DNA of 64,000 nucleotides, from positions 94,403,501-94,467,500 of the forward strand of contig CM039463.1 in assembly GCA_022414725.1 (NCBI GenBank), in the 5' to 3' direction. A model generated the notes under the pieces. That model was not told where the DNA came from. It made no database searches and saw only the letters and a list, made by a program, of their open reading frames with translations. The translations under genes and the position numbers were made by a program. The DNA comes from Microglena sp. YARC (taxonomy: Eukaryota > Chlorophyta > Chlorophyceae > Chlamydomonadales > Chlamydomonadaceae). Below are positions 1 to 14,100 of the stretch, piece after piece; the stretch's first letter is position 1, and each line of letters starts with the position of its first letter.

Positions 1-40
1 CACCCCGTGAGGCACCCCGTGAGCACCCCGTGAGGCACTC
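1..40. repeat. Short CACCCCGTGAGG tandem
   Basis: Three near-identical 11-12 bp units (CACCCCGTGAGG) open the window. Nothing coding is visible, and the array probably continues to the left of the window. Confidence 0.8.
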
Positions 41-109
41 TGATTTTCATTGATACTTGCACGATACTCCACGAATCCCTAGGCTAACTCAGCTATTTTG
101 CGTTATTCG

Positions 110-475
110 GTCTTTTTCAGCTTTCCCAGGCTATTTTCCGATACTTGCCCGATACTTCACCGTCTCCTAGCTATTTCGGGTTATTTCAGGCTATTTTAGG
201 CTATTCCAGGCTTTTCATCGATCCTCGCACGTTAAATCACCGTCTCCAGGCTATTTCAGGCTATTCCAGCTTTTCATCGATCCTCGCACGTAAATCACCG
301 TCTTCCAGGCTATTTCAGGCTATTTCAGGCTTTCATCGATCCTCGCACGTTAAATCACCGTCTTCCAGGCTATGTCAGGCTATTTCAGGCTAATTCGGGC
401 TATTTCGGGCTATTTCAGGCTATTCCAGGCTATTTCATCGATCCTCGCACGTCAGTTCACCGTTCCCCAGGCTAT
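110..475. repeat. CAGGCTATTT tandem array with ~58-bp higher-order unit
   Basis: The decamer CAGGCTATTT is reiterated. Every ~58 bp it is interrupted by a spacer containing TCATCGATCCTCGCACGT, seen near 215, 273, 331 and 434, so decamers are nested in a longer unit. ORFs across it are periodic artefacts. Confidence 0.85.
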
Positions 476-479
476 TTAT

Positions 480-595
480 CGATGATTGTCCGATACTGTC
501 GATATACCTGTCCCCGATATTGTCCGATACTTGTCCCATGTTGTCCGTTACTTGATCCGATATTGTCCGATATTGTCCGATATGTCACGTCAGTG
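480..595. repeat. TTGTCCGATA tandem array
   Basis: A second 10-bp tandem, unit TTGTCCGATA with variants such as CTTGTCCGATACTG. It directly follows the CAGGCTATTT array and shares its 10-bp period. Confidence 0.75.
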
Positions 596-719
596 AGTCC
601 GTCTATTTCACTCCCTTTCGCGTCTAATTTTTTATCCATGTGTGTCCAGGCTGTTCCAGGCTATGTTTATGCTTTTACAGGCTACCCTAAGGTGTTGTAG
701 CTATTATTAGCTGCGTTAG

Positions 720-3700
720 TCTATATAGTAAGTGGCATGCTCACCCAAACATTCTGCATATGTGGGTTATCTTCCTTCTAGTCACCTTTTTCGTTCCTGC
801 CCTGGACTTCCATACTCGTGCATCTACTCTTGTCCCCTTGGGCACAACTCAGTATGCATATCATCTGAGCGCCACACCTTACAAAGTTTTGGGAGGAAAC
901 ATTTTTCCGCGAGAGGCAGGGCGACTCTCTCTCTGAGAAATGCTTCCTCAGGTACCTGCTCAGGTGTAAACAAAGGCCAGGCGTTCAGGTCAGCAATAAC
1001 CTACCGCGACACTAAATCCCTCAAATTCCATTACTACTCCCTTCCTCTTGACGCTACACAGAGCTTCCAGTTTATCAATCACACATCTAACCATATACCC
1101 ACACTCTTAGGACACCCCTCCTATCGCGTATCCCGCATAGCGGTGGCTGACTACTTTATAAAATCAGCCTTCCTCAAAGTACACTGCTCTCAGGAGTGTA
1201 ACACCTGATCGTCATTTTAGGCCGTTGAAAAGGCTTGCGCAGACACTTCTCAAATGCTCTCATTCCCCAACTCCCCAATCTCCTCTTGGCTAACAGCTTC
1301 CTTTCTTAACCTCCGTACACCCAATACCCAAACCAATCACACCAACACTCACCACAACCCTAAATTCAGCGCCATCCCCAATATCCCACTTTCCTTGCGA
1401 GTAGTGTGCCTCTGCATTTAAGCCACATCTATGCACCAAGCAGCAAGTATCCCTGCTTCCTAGGTGTAACCCAGGTGCTCAGCATCAGCCCAACATTGTT
1501 CCTCTATTTAGAGATAGCCCGATACCTGATGTCCTGACCCTTTCCCCATCTTGCGCACCAACATGCTCACCGAGTGTGGTCAAAGTCAATACTAACACAA
1601 GGCCCAATACCACACCAAACTCACCCATACACACACGCCCCCATCCAAAGTGCTTTGGAGCCTTCCCCGAATGACCCTACTCCCCCTTTTCCGCTAAGTT
1701 AAAAAGGCCGATTCTTGCCCAAGTACCCCATGACTCTGGGAGTTGTACACCCCAGAAGTGTGCTTCAAGACTCAGAGCCACTCCAACGCCATTCCCTTCT
1801 CTATTAGTACTTAATACCTGATTCATGCAACCCTTCTAGCTTGGGCCACCAAGTCCGCGTTTCCTAACAGTCCTCATCCACCTACATACAAGACCGCATA
1901 CACAAACTCTTGCCCAGCCACCCTCCAACTTCATTGAATGCTCCTCATTACCTCTATAAACAAAAGAACAAGATCTTCCCCACACAAGTCACACCTAGCC
2001 ACTCCTGAGCAGGTCCTGACATCACACACCCAACGCGAGGCCTCCCAGCTCATCCCCAACATGTAAATCTATTGTAACTTTCCCATACCTGTATTGAACT
2101 TGACCCTTTTAACTATCTTGGCCACCAAGAGATAGGCCTGTTCCTAAAGTCATACCTCTAGCCAGCTATGCAACACAAAACCCTCTTGGGGCCGTATTCA
2201 CAAACTAGGTGTGTTCGACGTATCTGCTCTCTCACACTTATTCTAACAACAAGAGCATGCTTTGCCCACCCACAAGTACCTGCTCTGAGGTGTACCACTA
2301 TAGGGGGCCCAACTCACAACTCACCCAACATTCTCTCACCCTATTTATATCCACAATACCTAGCACCTACCTCACCCATTCCACCTCCTCTGAGCTCACC
2401 CACCCAGGTCGGTCTTATAGTCATATTCAGCCCATTCACAACAAGACTCTTGTGTTGCGGGCCATCAAATTGCTTTTGCGAATGCTCTCTCGATTCCCTT
2501 ACAGGAAAAACAGATCTTCTCTGATCCCACGGCATCCGCCTACAGCCGTACCTATACTCTGGGAGGTGCTAACCCTCCTATGCCGCTCCCACGCACACGC
2601 ACCCACCAACATTCTTCCTATTTATTAATACCTGATTTTACCAGAACCCAACACTGCCTGCCATACTTGGCCCACCACCCGTCACCGGATCCCTAAACCC
2701 AACACCCATCAGTTCCAGACCACTACACAAAACCTACTTCGAGGCCGCCACCTCCGAACAATTTGTTCGCAAATACTGCAACTTCCTCATTTCAAAAAGT
2801 ATACTTGCCCACCCACAGCCCGCCCTGCTCTTGCGGAGTCCCGTAAACTCCCATGAGAGGGGCCTACACGTCCCCACCCACCCACCCATTATTCGTCTAT
2901 TTATTACCCATACCTGATTCCTGACCTTTCCTCTTGGCACAGTCGTTTAAGTCATAATTCTAGCCAATGACACAAACTCTTGAGGACAATCCACAACACC
3001 CACAATCTCCCTATGCGCGACCATCGCACCCACTGATCTTCCGTGATGATCGACAGGTGCATCCATCTAACACCCTTTAATCAAAACGATCTTGCTCGGC
3101 CCAAGCCCATTACATCAAGGTAACCGCATGGCTCTCGCGGGTGTCCCAACATACACCGCTCTAGGAAGGGCCCACGACTCACCCAACCATCTGTCTACCA
3201 CACAATAGTTTAAATAATACCCCATCCGATTACCCACTCGCACACCCCTTCCTAACCTGGCCACCCACACCCGCGACCCCACCGCGTTTAACCAGTCACT
3301 AATCTACAGCCCCCATACCACCAAACTCTTGGGAGACCATCAAATTCTGTTCGAGACCCTGCCCACTCTCAGTTCTATTTCCATAGATACCAACCTATAC
3401 TCTATGCCCCAATTACCCCACCAACATACCCCCAGCCTCTCTGGGTTGATGAACCCACGCCCTCCCTAAGCCGCCTGACCAGAGCTCAGCTCCAGCACCA
3501 ACATTTTCCTCATCCCATATAACTAACCCACCCCATCGCAATCCTACGACCCACCCAACCCTTTCCTCCTTGCCAGGCCAGCAGGTCGGTATTCTTCTAT
3601 AAGTCATAGTCCATAGCCGCCAAATACAACGCCAAACTGTCCTCTCCGGGCCATCCAGATTTGTAGCAGTTCGAATGCTATCTACTCCCATCTTTCAACA

Positions 3701-4180
3701 TAAGATCCACTACCTAGGCGTCACCACCCAGTACCCTGCTCTACTCTCGAAGAGAGCATAGACCCTACCCTAGGGACCGCCACCCTCAGAGCTCCACCCA
3801 ACACCTTTTCTATGCCCATACCTCTATCCATACTTCACCTAATACCCTGATCTCTCTCCGTACACCTGATCGCTCTTGCCGGACAGGGTCGAATTAATTC
3901 TAAAGGCCCTCATAATTCTCCTAGGCCCCAATTACGACCCCAAAGGCTCTTGGGGCCATCACTACATTGTTTACCCAATGCATCTCTTCAATCCCAGAAA
4001 AAGATGCTTGCCCACCCGTCCACCCTCAGCCTACTGCGGTGCCTAACCCCTACAGGCGAGTCTCAGCCCACCTCACCCCCACACATCTTCATCCTACCCA
4101 ACCCTATCTATACTAAATACCTGACCCTTCCTCGCACCCTTATCCTACATTCCCACCGGCGCCCACCCAGAGGACGCGCT
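720..4180. repeat. Degenerate ~290-bp tandem repeat
   Basis: Landmarks recur in a fixed order: CAAACTCTTGGGGCCATCA, a C/A-rich stretch, a CTATTTATTAATACCTGAT-like box, and a CTCTGAGGTGTAACACC-like box. The last box recurs near 1190, 1460, 1740, 2010, 2278, 2559, 2855, 3162, 3438, 3738 and 4034, giving a period of about 270-305 bp and eleven or more copies. Divergence is high and indel-rich. The array runs into the gap, so its full length is unknown. No ORF here is credible. Confidence 0.7.
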
Positions 4181-5180
4181 NNNNNNNNNNNNNNNNNNNN
4201 NNNNNNNNNNNNNNNNNNNNNNNNNNNNNNNNNNNNNNNNNNNNNNNNNNNNNNNNNNNNNNNNNNNNNNNNNNNNNNNNNNNNNNNNNNNNNNNNNNNN
4301 NNNNNNNNNNNNNNNNNNNNNNNNNNNNNNNNNNNNNNNNNNNNNNNNNNNNNNNNNNNNNNNNNNNNNNNNNNNNNNNNNNNNNNNNNNNNNNNNNNNN
4401 NNNNNNNNNNNNNNNNNNNNNNNNNNNNNNNNNNNNNNNNNNNNNNNNNNNNNNNNNNNNNNNNNNNNNNNNNNNNNNNNNNNNNNNNNNNNNNNNNNNN
4501 NNNNNNNNNNNNNNNNNNNNNNNNNNNNNNNNNNNNNNNNNNNNNNNNNNNNNNNNNNNNNNNNNNNNNNNNNNNNNNNNNNNNNNNNNNNNNNNNNNNN
4601 NNNNNNNNNNNNNNNNNNNNNNNNNNNNNNNNNNNNNNNNNNNNNNNNNNNNNNNNNNNNNNNNNNNNNNNNNNNNNNNNNNNNNNNNNNNNNNNNNNNN
4701 NNNNNNNNNNNNNNNNNNNNNNNNNNNNNNNNNNNNNNNNNNNNNNNNNNNNNNNNNNNNNNNNNNNNNNNNNNNNNNNNNNNNNNNNNNNNNNNNNNNN
4801 NNNNNNNNNNNNNNNNNNNNNNNNNNNNNNNNNNNNNNNNNNNNNNNNNNNNNNNNNNNNNNNNNNNNNNNNNNNNNNNNNNNNNNNNNNNNNNNNNNNN
4901 NNNNNNNNNNNNNNNNNNNNNNNNNNNNNNNNNNNNNNNNNNNNNNNNNNNNNNNNNNNNNNNNNNNNNNNNNNNNNNNNNNNNNNNNNNNNNNNNNNNN
5001 NNNNNNNNNNNNNNNNNNNNNNNNNNNNNNNNNNNNNNNNNNNNNNNNNNNNNNNNNNNNNNNNNNNNNNNNNNNNNNNNNNNNNNNNNNNNNNNNNNNN
5101 NNNNNNNNNNNNNNNNNNNNNNNNNNNNNNNNNNNNNNNNNNNNNNNNNNNNNNNNNNNNNNNNNNNNNNNNNNNNNNNN
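4181..5180. other. Assembly gap (exactly 1000 N)
   Basis: A run of exactly 1000 N is a placeholder rather than a measured distance. The flanks are different repeats (~290-bp tandem on the left, 44-bp satellite on the right), so the real junction is not observed. Confidence 0.99.
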
Positions 5181-8100
5181 GAACAACGGTTGTGGAGAGT
5201 CAACGAGACATCCAGTTAAAGGTGGTAAAAACTCATGACAAGGTGTGAATTCACTCAACCATGTCCAAGTAAAGTTGTTGGTAAACTCATACGCAAGGGT
5301 GTGAATTTCATTCAACATGCCATAAAGAAGTGTGTGAAATCTCAGTATCAGAGGGGTGTGTGGAATCGCATCAACATCCATAAAGTGTTGGGTAAATCTG
5401 CATACAAGTGTCGTGAATCGAGTCAGACATCTTCAGAAAGTGGGTGTAAAACGTGCATAAAGGTAGGTGGAATTCAGCAACAGTCGCATAAAGTGCTTTA
5501 GAGAACGTGCAGTACAAGGGTGGTGAATTCGGATCGGAAGCATCCATAGAAGTGGTGTGAAGACTCATAGCGAAGGGTGGGTGAATGTCGATCAAAGCAG
5601 GCTCGAGTAGAAGTGTGGTAGAACTCAGTACAAGGGTGGGATGAAGTTCGAGTCAACAGCCAGTAAAGTGTGTAAAAAAAAGGAAACTTCCATACAAGTG
5701 GGTGAATTGATACAACATTCCATAAAGTGCTGTAAACTCATACAAGGTGGTGATATCCCTATCACCACATCCATAAAGTGTGGTAAAACCATCTACAATT
5801 GTGGTGAATTCATCGAACATCCAATAAAGTGTGTATAACTGCATACAAGGTGTGTAATCTTCCATCAACATCCATAAAGCTGTGTAAACCTCAGTAACAA
5901 GGTAGCTGACACATTCCCACATACAACAATCCAATAAAGTGTGTAAACCTCATACAAGGTCCCGTGAATTCACTCAACACTCCATAAAGGATGAAACTCA
6001 TTTACTAAGGTGTGAATTCATCAAACATCCATTAAAGTGTGTAACCCAACATCATACAAGGTAGTAGAATTCAGTCAACCATCCATAAAAGTTGTCGTAA
6101 AACTCATACAGGGCTTGTGAATTCCATCAACATCCATAAAGTGTGTAAACTCATACAAGTGTGAATTCATTCAACATTCCATAAAAGACTTGTGTGAGAG
6201 CGTGCGAGTGAGCGACAGAGAGGTGTGCAGAGGTGTCATCAACATCCATAAAGGTGTTGTAAACTCACTTCACAAGGTCCTTTGTCTTAATTCATCATAC
6301 ATCCACTACTAAAAGTAGCTGTAATATCACCACTTGAGCGAAGGATGTTGAAGTTCATCAACATCCATTATAAGTGTGCGTGACAAACCTACATACAAGG
6401 ATAGTGAATTCTACTTCAATCGAGTCCCATATAGCGTAGTTTCAAATCAGACTCTATATCACAGGTGTGAATTCAATTCAACATCCATAAGTGGTGTAAA
6501 CTAACATACGAAGTGGTGTGAATTTCATTCAACATCCATAAACGTTGTGTACAAACTCATACCAAGGCTGGTGAATGTCATCAACATCCATAAAAGTGTG
6601 TAAACCCTCATACATGGTGTTGAATTCATTCAACATCCATAAAGTGTGCTAAACTTCATTTACCAAAAGTGTGACAATCATACAACTATCGCATAAGTGG
6701 TGTAAACTGCAAATTACAAGAGTTGTGAATTCAATCAACACCCATAAAGTGTGATAAACTTCCGAATACAAGGTGTGAATTCAGATTCTACACAAAATCC
6801 ATAAGTGATGAGAATGTAACATTGCATACATCGTGATGCAAATTCATCAACAAATTCATAAACGTGTGTACTTAAACTTACATACAAAAGGTGTGTGAAC
6901 ATACCAATTCAACATCACAACTTAAAGGGCGTAATACTTCTCATACAAGGTTGTCAATTCATCAACATCGCAGTAAAGTGTGTAAACTCAACAAAGTGTG
7001 AATATCATCAACAATCCATTAAAGTGTGTAAACTCATACAAGGTGTTGAATCACCTGATCAACAGTCCATAAAGAGTGCTGTTAAACTCATACAAGTTGT
7101 GAATTCAAGCAACAGTCCATAGGAAGTGTCTTGGTAAACTAAGTACTAAGATGTGAACTCTATCACATCCATAAAGTGTCTGGTAAAACTCACTATCAAG
7201 GGTGAAGTCAATTCAACATCCATAAAGTGTGTAAACCCATACCAATGGTACAGTGACTATCATCAACATCCATAAAAGTGTGGTAAAAAACTCAAATACA
7301 ACGGTGTGAAATTCATCACCATCCATAAAGGTGTGTAAACTTCATACAAAGGTGTTGAAGTTCATCAAACATCCCATACTAAGTGTGTAAACTACATACA
7401 AAGTCTATTGTGACCAACTATGATCCGAGATCTGTGAGTAAATTCAATCAACATCCAATTAAAGTGTCTATAGACTCTATTACCAAGGTGCTGAATTCAT
7501 CACATTCCATAAAGTGTTAAACTCACTACAAGTGTGAATCATCAACATCCATAAAGAGTTGTGTAAACTCATTATAAAGGACAAGACGATTTCGTGAATT
7601 CTATGTCAACATCCATAAACGTGTGCTTATATACCTACATAGCTAAACGTGATGACAGGCCGTCGCCTGCCGAGTGTGAACGCCTTCTAATCAACACACC
7701 ATAATTGGGCTGCGTAGAACTCATACAAGCTGTGGAGAATTCGAATCACATCCATAGAGAGTTGTAAACTACATACATCACTAGTGTGAATTGACAAGCA
7801 TCCGCATAAAAGTGTGTAAACTCATACAAGGTGTGAATTCATCAACATCCATAAAGTGTGTAAACTCATACAAGGTGTGAATTCATCAACATCCATAAAG
7901 TGTGTAAAACTCATACAAGGTGTGAATTCATCACATCATAAAGTGTGCTAAACTCATACAAAGGTTGTGAATTCATCAACCATCCATAAAGGTCTGTAAA
8001 CTCATACAAGGTGTGAATTCCATCAACATCCATAAAAGTTGTGTAGAACTCATAACAAAGGTGTGAATCATCAACATCCAGTAAAGTGTAGTTGTAAACT

Positions 8101-11100
8101 CATACATAGTGTGGAATGCTCAGTCCGCACAAACATCCATAAAGTGTGTAAACTCATACAAGGTGTGAATTCATCAACATCCATAAAGTGTGTAAAACTC
8201 GATACAAGGTGTGAAATTCAATCAACATCCATTAAAGCCCCGTGTCTGTAAAAACTCAGTTACAAGACACGGTGTGAATTCGATCCCAAACATCCATAAA
8301 GTGGTTTAAAACTCAGGAGTACCAAAGGTAGTGAATTCATCCCCATCCATAAAGTGTCTGTAAACTGCATTACAAGGTGGTGAAGTTCATCAACAGTCCA
8401 TAAAGTGTGTAAACTCATACCAGGTCGGAATTCATTTCAACACATCCAAAAGTGTGTAAACCATACACAGGTGCTGAATGTCATCAAACAGTCCATTAAA
8501 GTGTGTAAACATACATGACGCATACGCGTTTGAATTCCATCAACATCCAGTATAAATGTGGTAAAACTCTATACAAGGTGTGAATTTCATCAAACATTCC
8601 AGTTTAAAAGTGTTGGTAACTCATCCCAAGGTGTGAAGATGACCATCAACATCCATAAAGTGCCTTGTTAGACACTTCTAGTACAAGGTGTGGATCTCAA
8701 TCGAAAACATCCATAAAGTGTGTTAAACTCATACAAGGTGTTGAATTCATCCAGAATCCATAAAGTGTGGTAGTAAACCTCGTGAGTACAAGGGTGTGAA
8801 TTGCTACAACCATCCATAAAAAGTGTGTTACAACTCATATCTAAGGTGTGCAATCCATCATACTCCATAAGTGTACGTCATACAAGGTGTGAATTCACGT
8901 GTGTAAACTCATACAAGGTGTGAATTCATCAACATCCATAAAGTGTGTAAAACTCTATTTCTCAAGGTGTGAATCTCAATCACATCCATAAGTGTGTAAA
9001 CTCATACAAGGTAGTGAAGTTCATCAAATCCATAAAGTGGCTGTTAAACTCATTACAAGGTCAGCAACCACCTGGTGAATTCAGTCAACATCCATAAAGT
9101 GTGTAAACTCATTACAAGGTGTGAATTCATCAATACAGAGCATGCCATAAAGTGTGTAAACTCATACAAGGTGTGAATTCATCAACATCCATAAAGTGTG
9201 TAAACTCATACAAGGTGTGAATTCATCATACATCCATAAAGTGTGTAAACTCATTACAAGGTGTGAATTCCATTCAACATCCATAAAGTGTGAAAAACTC
9301 ATACAAGGTGTGAATTCATCAACATCATAAAGTGATGTTAAATCATCAAAAAGGTGTGAATTCATCAACATCCATAAAGTGTGTAAACTCATACAAGGTG
9401 TGAATTCATTCAATCATCCATAAAAGTGGTACAAAACTACAGTTACAAGGTGTGAATTCATCAACATCGCAGAAATTGTAGAGACTCATGACGAAGATGT
9501 GAATGTCAAACTCTCGCGATACACGTGTGAAGGCAGCTAAAGTGCATCTACAAGGTATTGAATTCATCACATCCATAAAGTGGTAAACCTCATACAAGGT
9601 GTGAATCTCGATCAACATCCATAAAGTGTGAAACTCACATACAAGTGTGTGAACTTCATCAACATCCATAAAGTGTGTAAACTCATACAAGGGCTGTGAA
9701 CTTCTCATCAACATCCTAAAGTGTGGTAAACTCATACAAGGTGTGATTCCAATCAACATCCATGATAAGTGTGTAACATACAACAAGGTTGTGAAATATC
9801 GCGACATCCTAAAGCTGTGTAACTCTGTGTGAATTCATCAACATCCATAAAGTGTTAAAATCATACAAGGTGTGAATTCATGTGTGTACACTCAACAAGG
9901 TGGTGGAATTCATGGTGAAAACTTCATTTTCATACCAACATCCATAAAGTGTGTAAAAGGACTCATACAAGGTGTAATTCATCAACATCCATAAAATGTG
10001 TAACTCATACAAGTGTGAAATCCAATCAACATCCATAAAAAACTCATACCAAGAATTCATCAACATCGGGCATAAAGGGTGTGTAAAGTAACACTCGTGT
10101 GTACAACATCCATGGATGTTGTGCATTCACACTCATCCAGATCAACAGTGTGTAAACTCATACAAGGTGTGAATTCATCAACATCCATAAAGTGTGTAAA
10201 CTCATCACACATCCACTAAAGGTGTGAATCGGTATGAATTCATCAACGATAAAGTGTGATCATTCATTAAAGTGTGGGGAGAGGCGCTGAATTCCATCAA
10301 GTACATACAATAATTGTTCTCATACAACATCCATTGTTGAATGTGGTAAACTCTCGATCTCATATGTGTGTGAAAATCAACATGTGAATTTGCCATCAGA
10401 AGTGTGGGGGGGATAAGTATCCCCATACTACTGTGTGAATTGCATCCATACAAGGTGTGGTGGTGAATATCAACATCCATAAGTGGTGTAAATTACTCAT
10501 ACTGGTGTGAATTATCAACACGCATAAAGTGGATAACTCATACAAGGTGTGACACTTCCTTAAACATCCATAAGTTGTTGTAAAGCTCATAACAAGTGTG
10601 AATCATCAGCATCAATAAGTGTGTAACTCATATACAAGGTGTGAACTTCATCACATCCAATAAAGTGCTGTAAAACTCATACCAGGGTGAATTCATCAAC
10701 ATTCCATAAACTAAACTCATAACAGGTGTGAATTCAATTCATCATGGTGTGAATCATCAACTCATAAAGTGTGATAAATCATACAAGGTGGTGAATTCAT
10801 CAACTCCTATAAAGTGGTTAAACTCAATACAAAGGTGTTGAAATTCCATACCAACATCCCATAAAGTGTGTAAATCATAGAGAGAATGTGTGAATTCAGC
10901 AACATCCTCCATAAAAGGTGTAAACTCATACAAGGTGTGGAATTCATCAACATCCATTCAAAGTGTGTAACTCATACAACGGTGAATTCAAATTCATCAC
11001 ATCCATAAAAAAGTGTGTAAACTCATACAAGCGTTGTGAAATTCATCAACAGTCAATAAGTGTGGTAAACTCATACAAGGTGTGAATTCATCAACATCCC

Positions 11101-14100
11101 CCATAAAGAGTGTGGTAAACTCAAACAAAGGTGTGCAACAGTCCATTAAAGGTGTAAACTCTATACCGAAAGGTGTGAATTCATCAAACCATCCCTATAA
11201 AGTTGTGTGAACTCAGTACAAGGTGTGAATTCCATCAACATCCATAAAGTAGGTAAAATCCTACAAGGTTGAATTCATCAACATCATTAAAAGTGTATAA
11301 CTGTCATTCAAGGTGTTTTGAATTCATCAACACCATAAAGTGTGTAAACTCAATGACAAGGTTGAATTCATCAACATTCCATAAATGGTGTAAGACTCCA
11401 TACAAGGGGTGAATTCATTCAACATCCATAAAGTGTAAACTCATACAAAGGTGTGACATTCATCAACATCCATGAAGGTGTGTAATTTCATAGGGTGTGA
11501 ATTCAACATCCATAAAGCAAGGTGTGAATTCACAAACCATCCATTAAAGTGTGTAAATACAAGGTGGTGATTCCATCAACATCCATAAGTGTCTCCAATA
11601 CAAGGTGTGAAATCAATCTAACTCTTAAGTTGCACAACGTGTGAATTCAAACAGCCATTAAAGTAGTATTGTAAACTCATACAAAGGTGTGATTCAATCA
11701 TCAAGCATTCCATCTATAAGTTGTGTAAACTCATACAAGGTGTGTTTCATCAACATCCATAAAAGTGTGAGATAAAACATACAAAGGTGTGTAAAATCAT
11801 CCAACATCATCCACATAAAAAGTGTGTATAAAGTGTGTAAACTGAACTTGAAAATACAAGGTGTGAATTTCATCAACATCCATAAAGGTGTGTTGTAAAA
11901 CTCATACAAGGTGTGAATTCATCAAACATCCATACACATTCCATAAAGTGTGTAAACTCAGTACTACAAGGTGTGTAATTCATCAACATCCGATAAAGTT
12001 GTAGTGTAACTCATTACAAACGGGTGTGAATTCATCCAACAACATCCATAAAGTGTTGGTAAAACTTCAACAAGGTGTGAATTCATCAAGCATCCCATTA
12101 ATCCAGTAAAACTCATACAAGTGTGAATTCCATCAACATCCATAAAGTGCTTGTGTAAACTCAATACAAGGTTAGTAAACATACAAAGCGGTGAATTCAT
12201 CAACATCCATAAAGTGTGTAAAACTTCATTCAAGGTAGTTGAATTCACTCAACATCCAAATAGTGTTTGTAAACTCATAACATACGGTGGAGTATCGCGT
12301 GCGCTGTGAATCAATCAACATCCATAAAGTGTGTAAAACTTCATAAATGTGTGTATCCAAACATATAAAGTGTGTACTTCAACAAGGTGTGAATTCATCA
12401 ACATCATTAAAGTGTGTAAACTCATAAAGTGGAGTAAACCATCATAAAGACTGTGTAAACTCATACAAGGTGAATTCATCAACATCCATAAAAAGTGTGT
12501 AAAACTTTACAAGGTGTGAATTCAACATCTCATAAAGGTGTAAACTCATACAAAGGTGTGAATTCATCAACATCAAAAGTGTTGTTAAACTCATACAAGG
12601 TGTAATTCTCATCACATCCATATAGTGTGTAAAGGTGTGAAATTCACTCATACAAGGTGTGAATTCATCAACATCCATAAAGGTGTAAACTCATACAAGG
12701 TGTGAATTCATCAACATCCCCATAAACGTGCTCAACAAATCTCGAGTGTGTTAAACTCTCATCAAGGTGTGAATTCACACAACATACCATCAAACATAAA
12801 GTGTGTAAACGCATCATACAAGGTGTGAATACCACTCAATTCAACATAAAACGTGTGTAAACTCATACAATGGTGTGAATTCTATCAACATCCCACTAAT
12901 GTCTGTGGATGTAAACTCATACAAGGTGCTGAATTCATTCAGGTGTGAATCTCATCACAGTCATAAAGTGTGTAAACTCATAACAAGGTGTGAATTCAAT
13001 CAACCATCCATAAGTGATGTATACAACTACCACTCAACAAGGTGTGAAACTATCACACTGTAGGTGTGAAATTTCATCAGTGTGTCCATATAAGTGGTGT
13101 CAGATACTTGCAACAAGACTGTGTGCATACAACAACCAGTTGTGAATTACACTACAAGCGTTCGGAAATCAACTCAAACACCATAAAGTTGGTGAATATA
13201 CAAGGTTGTGAATCATCCAACATCCATAAAGTGTGTAAACTCATACAAGGTGTGAAATCATCAACAATCCATGGTGAAGTGTGGTAAACTCACATCATCC
13301 ATCCAAAGTGTGTGAATTCATCCAACCAAGGGTGTGAATTCATCAACATCCATAAAGAGTGTAGTGTGTAAACCTCCATACTCCACTAAGAGGTGTGAAA
13401 GCCATCAACATAAAGTGTGAAAACATAAAGTGTTTAAACTCATACATACAAGGGTGAATTCATCAACGATCCATCGAAGTGTGTGTAAACTCATACATAC
13501 AAGGTGTGAAATTCCATCAACATCAACATCCATAAAGTGTGTAAACTCATACAAGTCTGAATGTCATCAACATCCATACAAAAGTGTGTTTAACACTATA
13601 CAAGGGTGTTGAATCATCAACGATCCATAAAGTTGTGTAACTCATACAAGGGTTGTGAAATCCATCACAAATCCATAAAGTGTGTAAACTTCATACAAGG
13701 TGTGCAATCATCAACATCCATTAAAGTGTGTAAAACTCATTACAAGGTGGTGAATTCATCAACATCCATAAAGTGTGTAAACTCATACAAACAGGTGTGA
13801 ATTCATCAAACATCACATAAAAGTGTGTAAACTCATACAAGGTGTGATTCATCAACATCCATAAAGTGTCTTGTAAACTCATACAAGGTTGTGAATTCAT
13901 TTCAACATCCATAAAGTGTGTAAACTCCATCACAAGGTGTGAATTCATCAACATCCATAATGAGTGTGTAAACTCATACAAGCGTGTGAATTCATCAACA
14001 TCCAAAAGCTGTGCTAAACTCACTACAAGGTGGTGAATTCATCAAATCCATAAGTTGTGGTAAACATACATTACAAAGGTGTTGAAATTCATCAACATCC

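Noticed and set aside
4140..5381. ORFs of 350-430 codons across the gap
   Set aside because: Almost entirely unknown residues from the N run.
9162..9807. ORFs of 80-130 codons within the satellite (MSLHTLWMLMNSHLV-type peptides)
   Set aside because: They are translations of the 44-bp unit. A perfect array stops every 132 nt, and indels merely extend frames.
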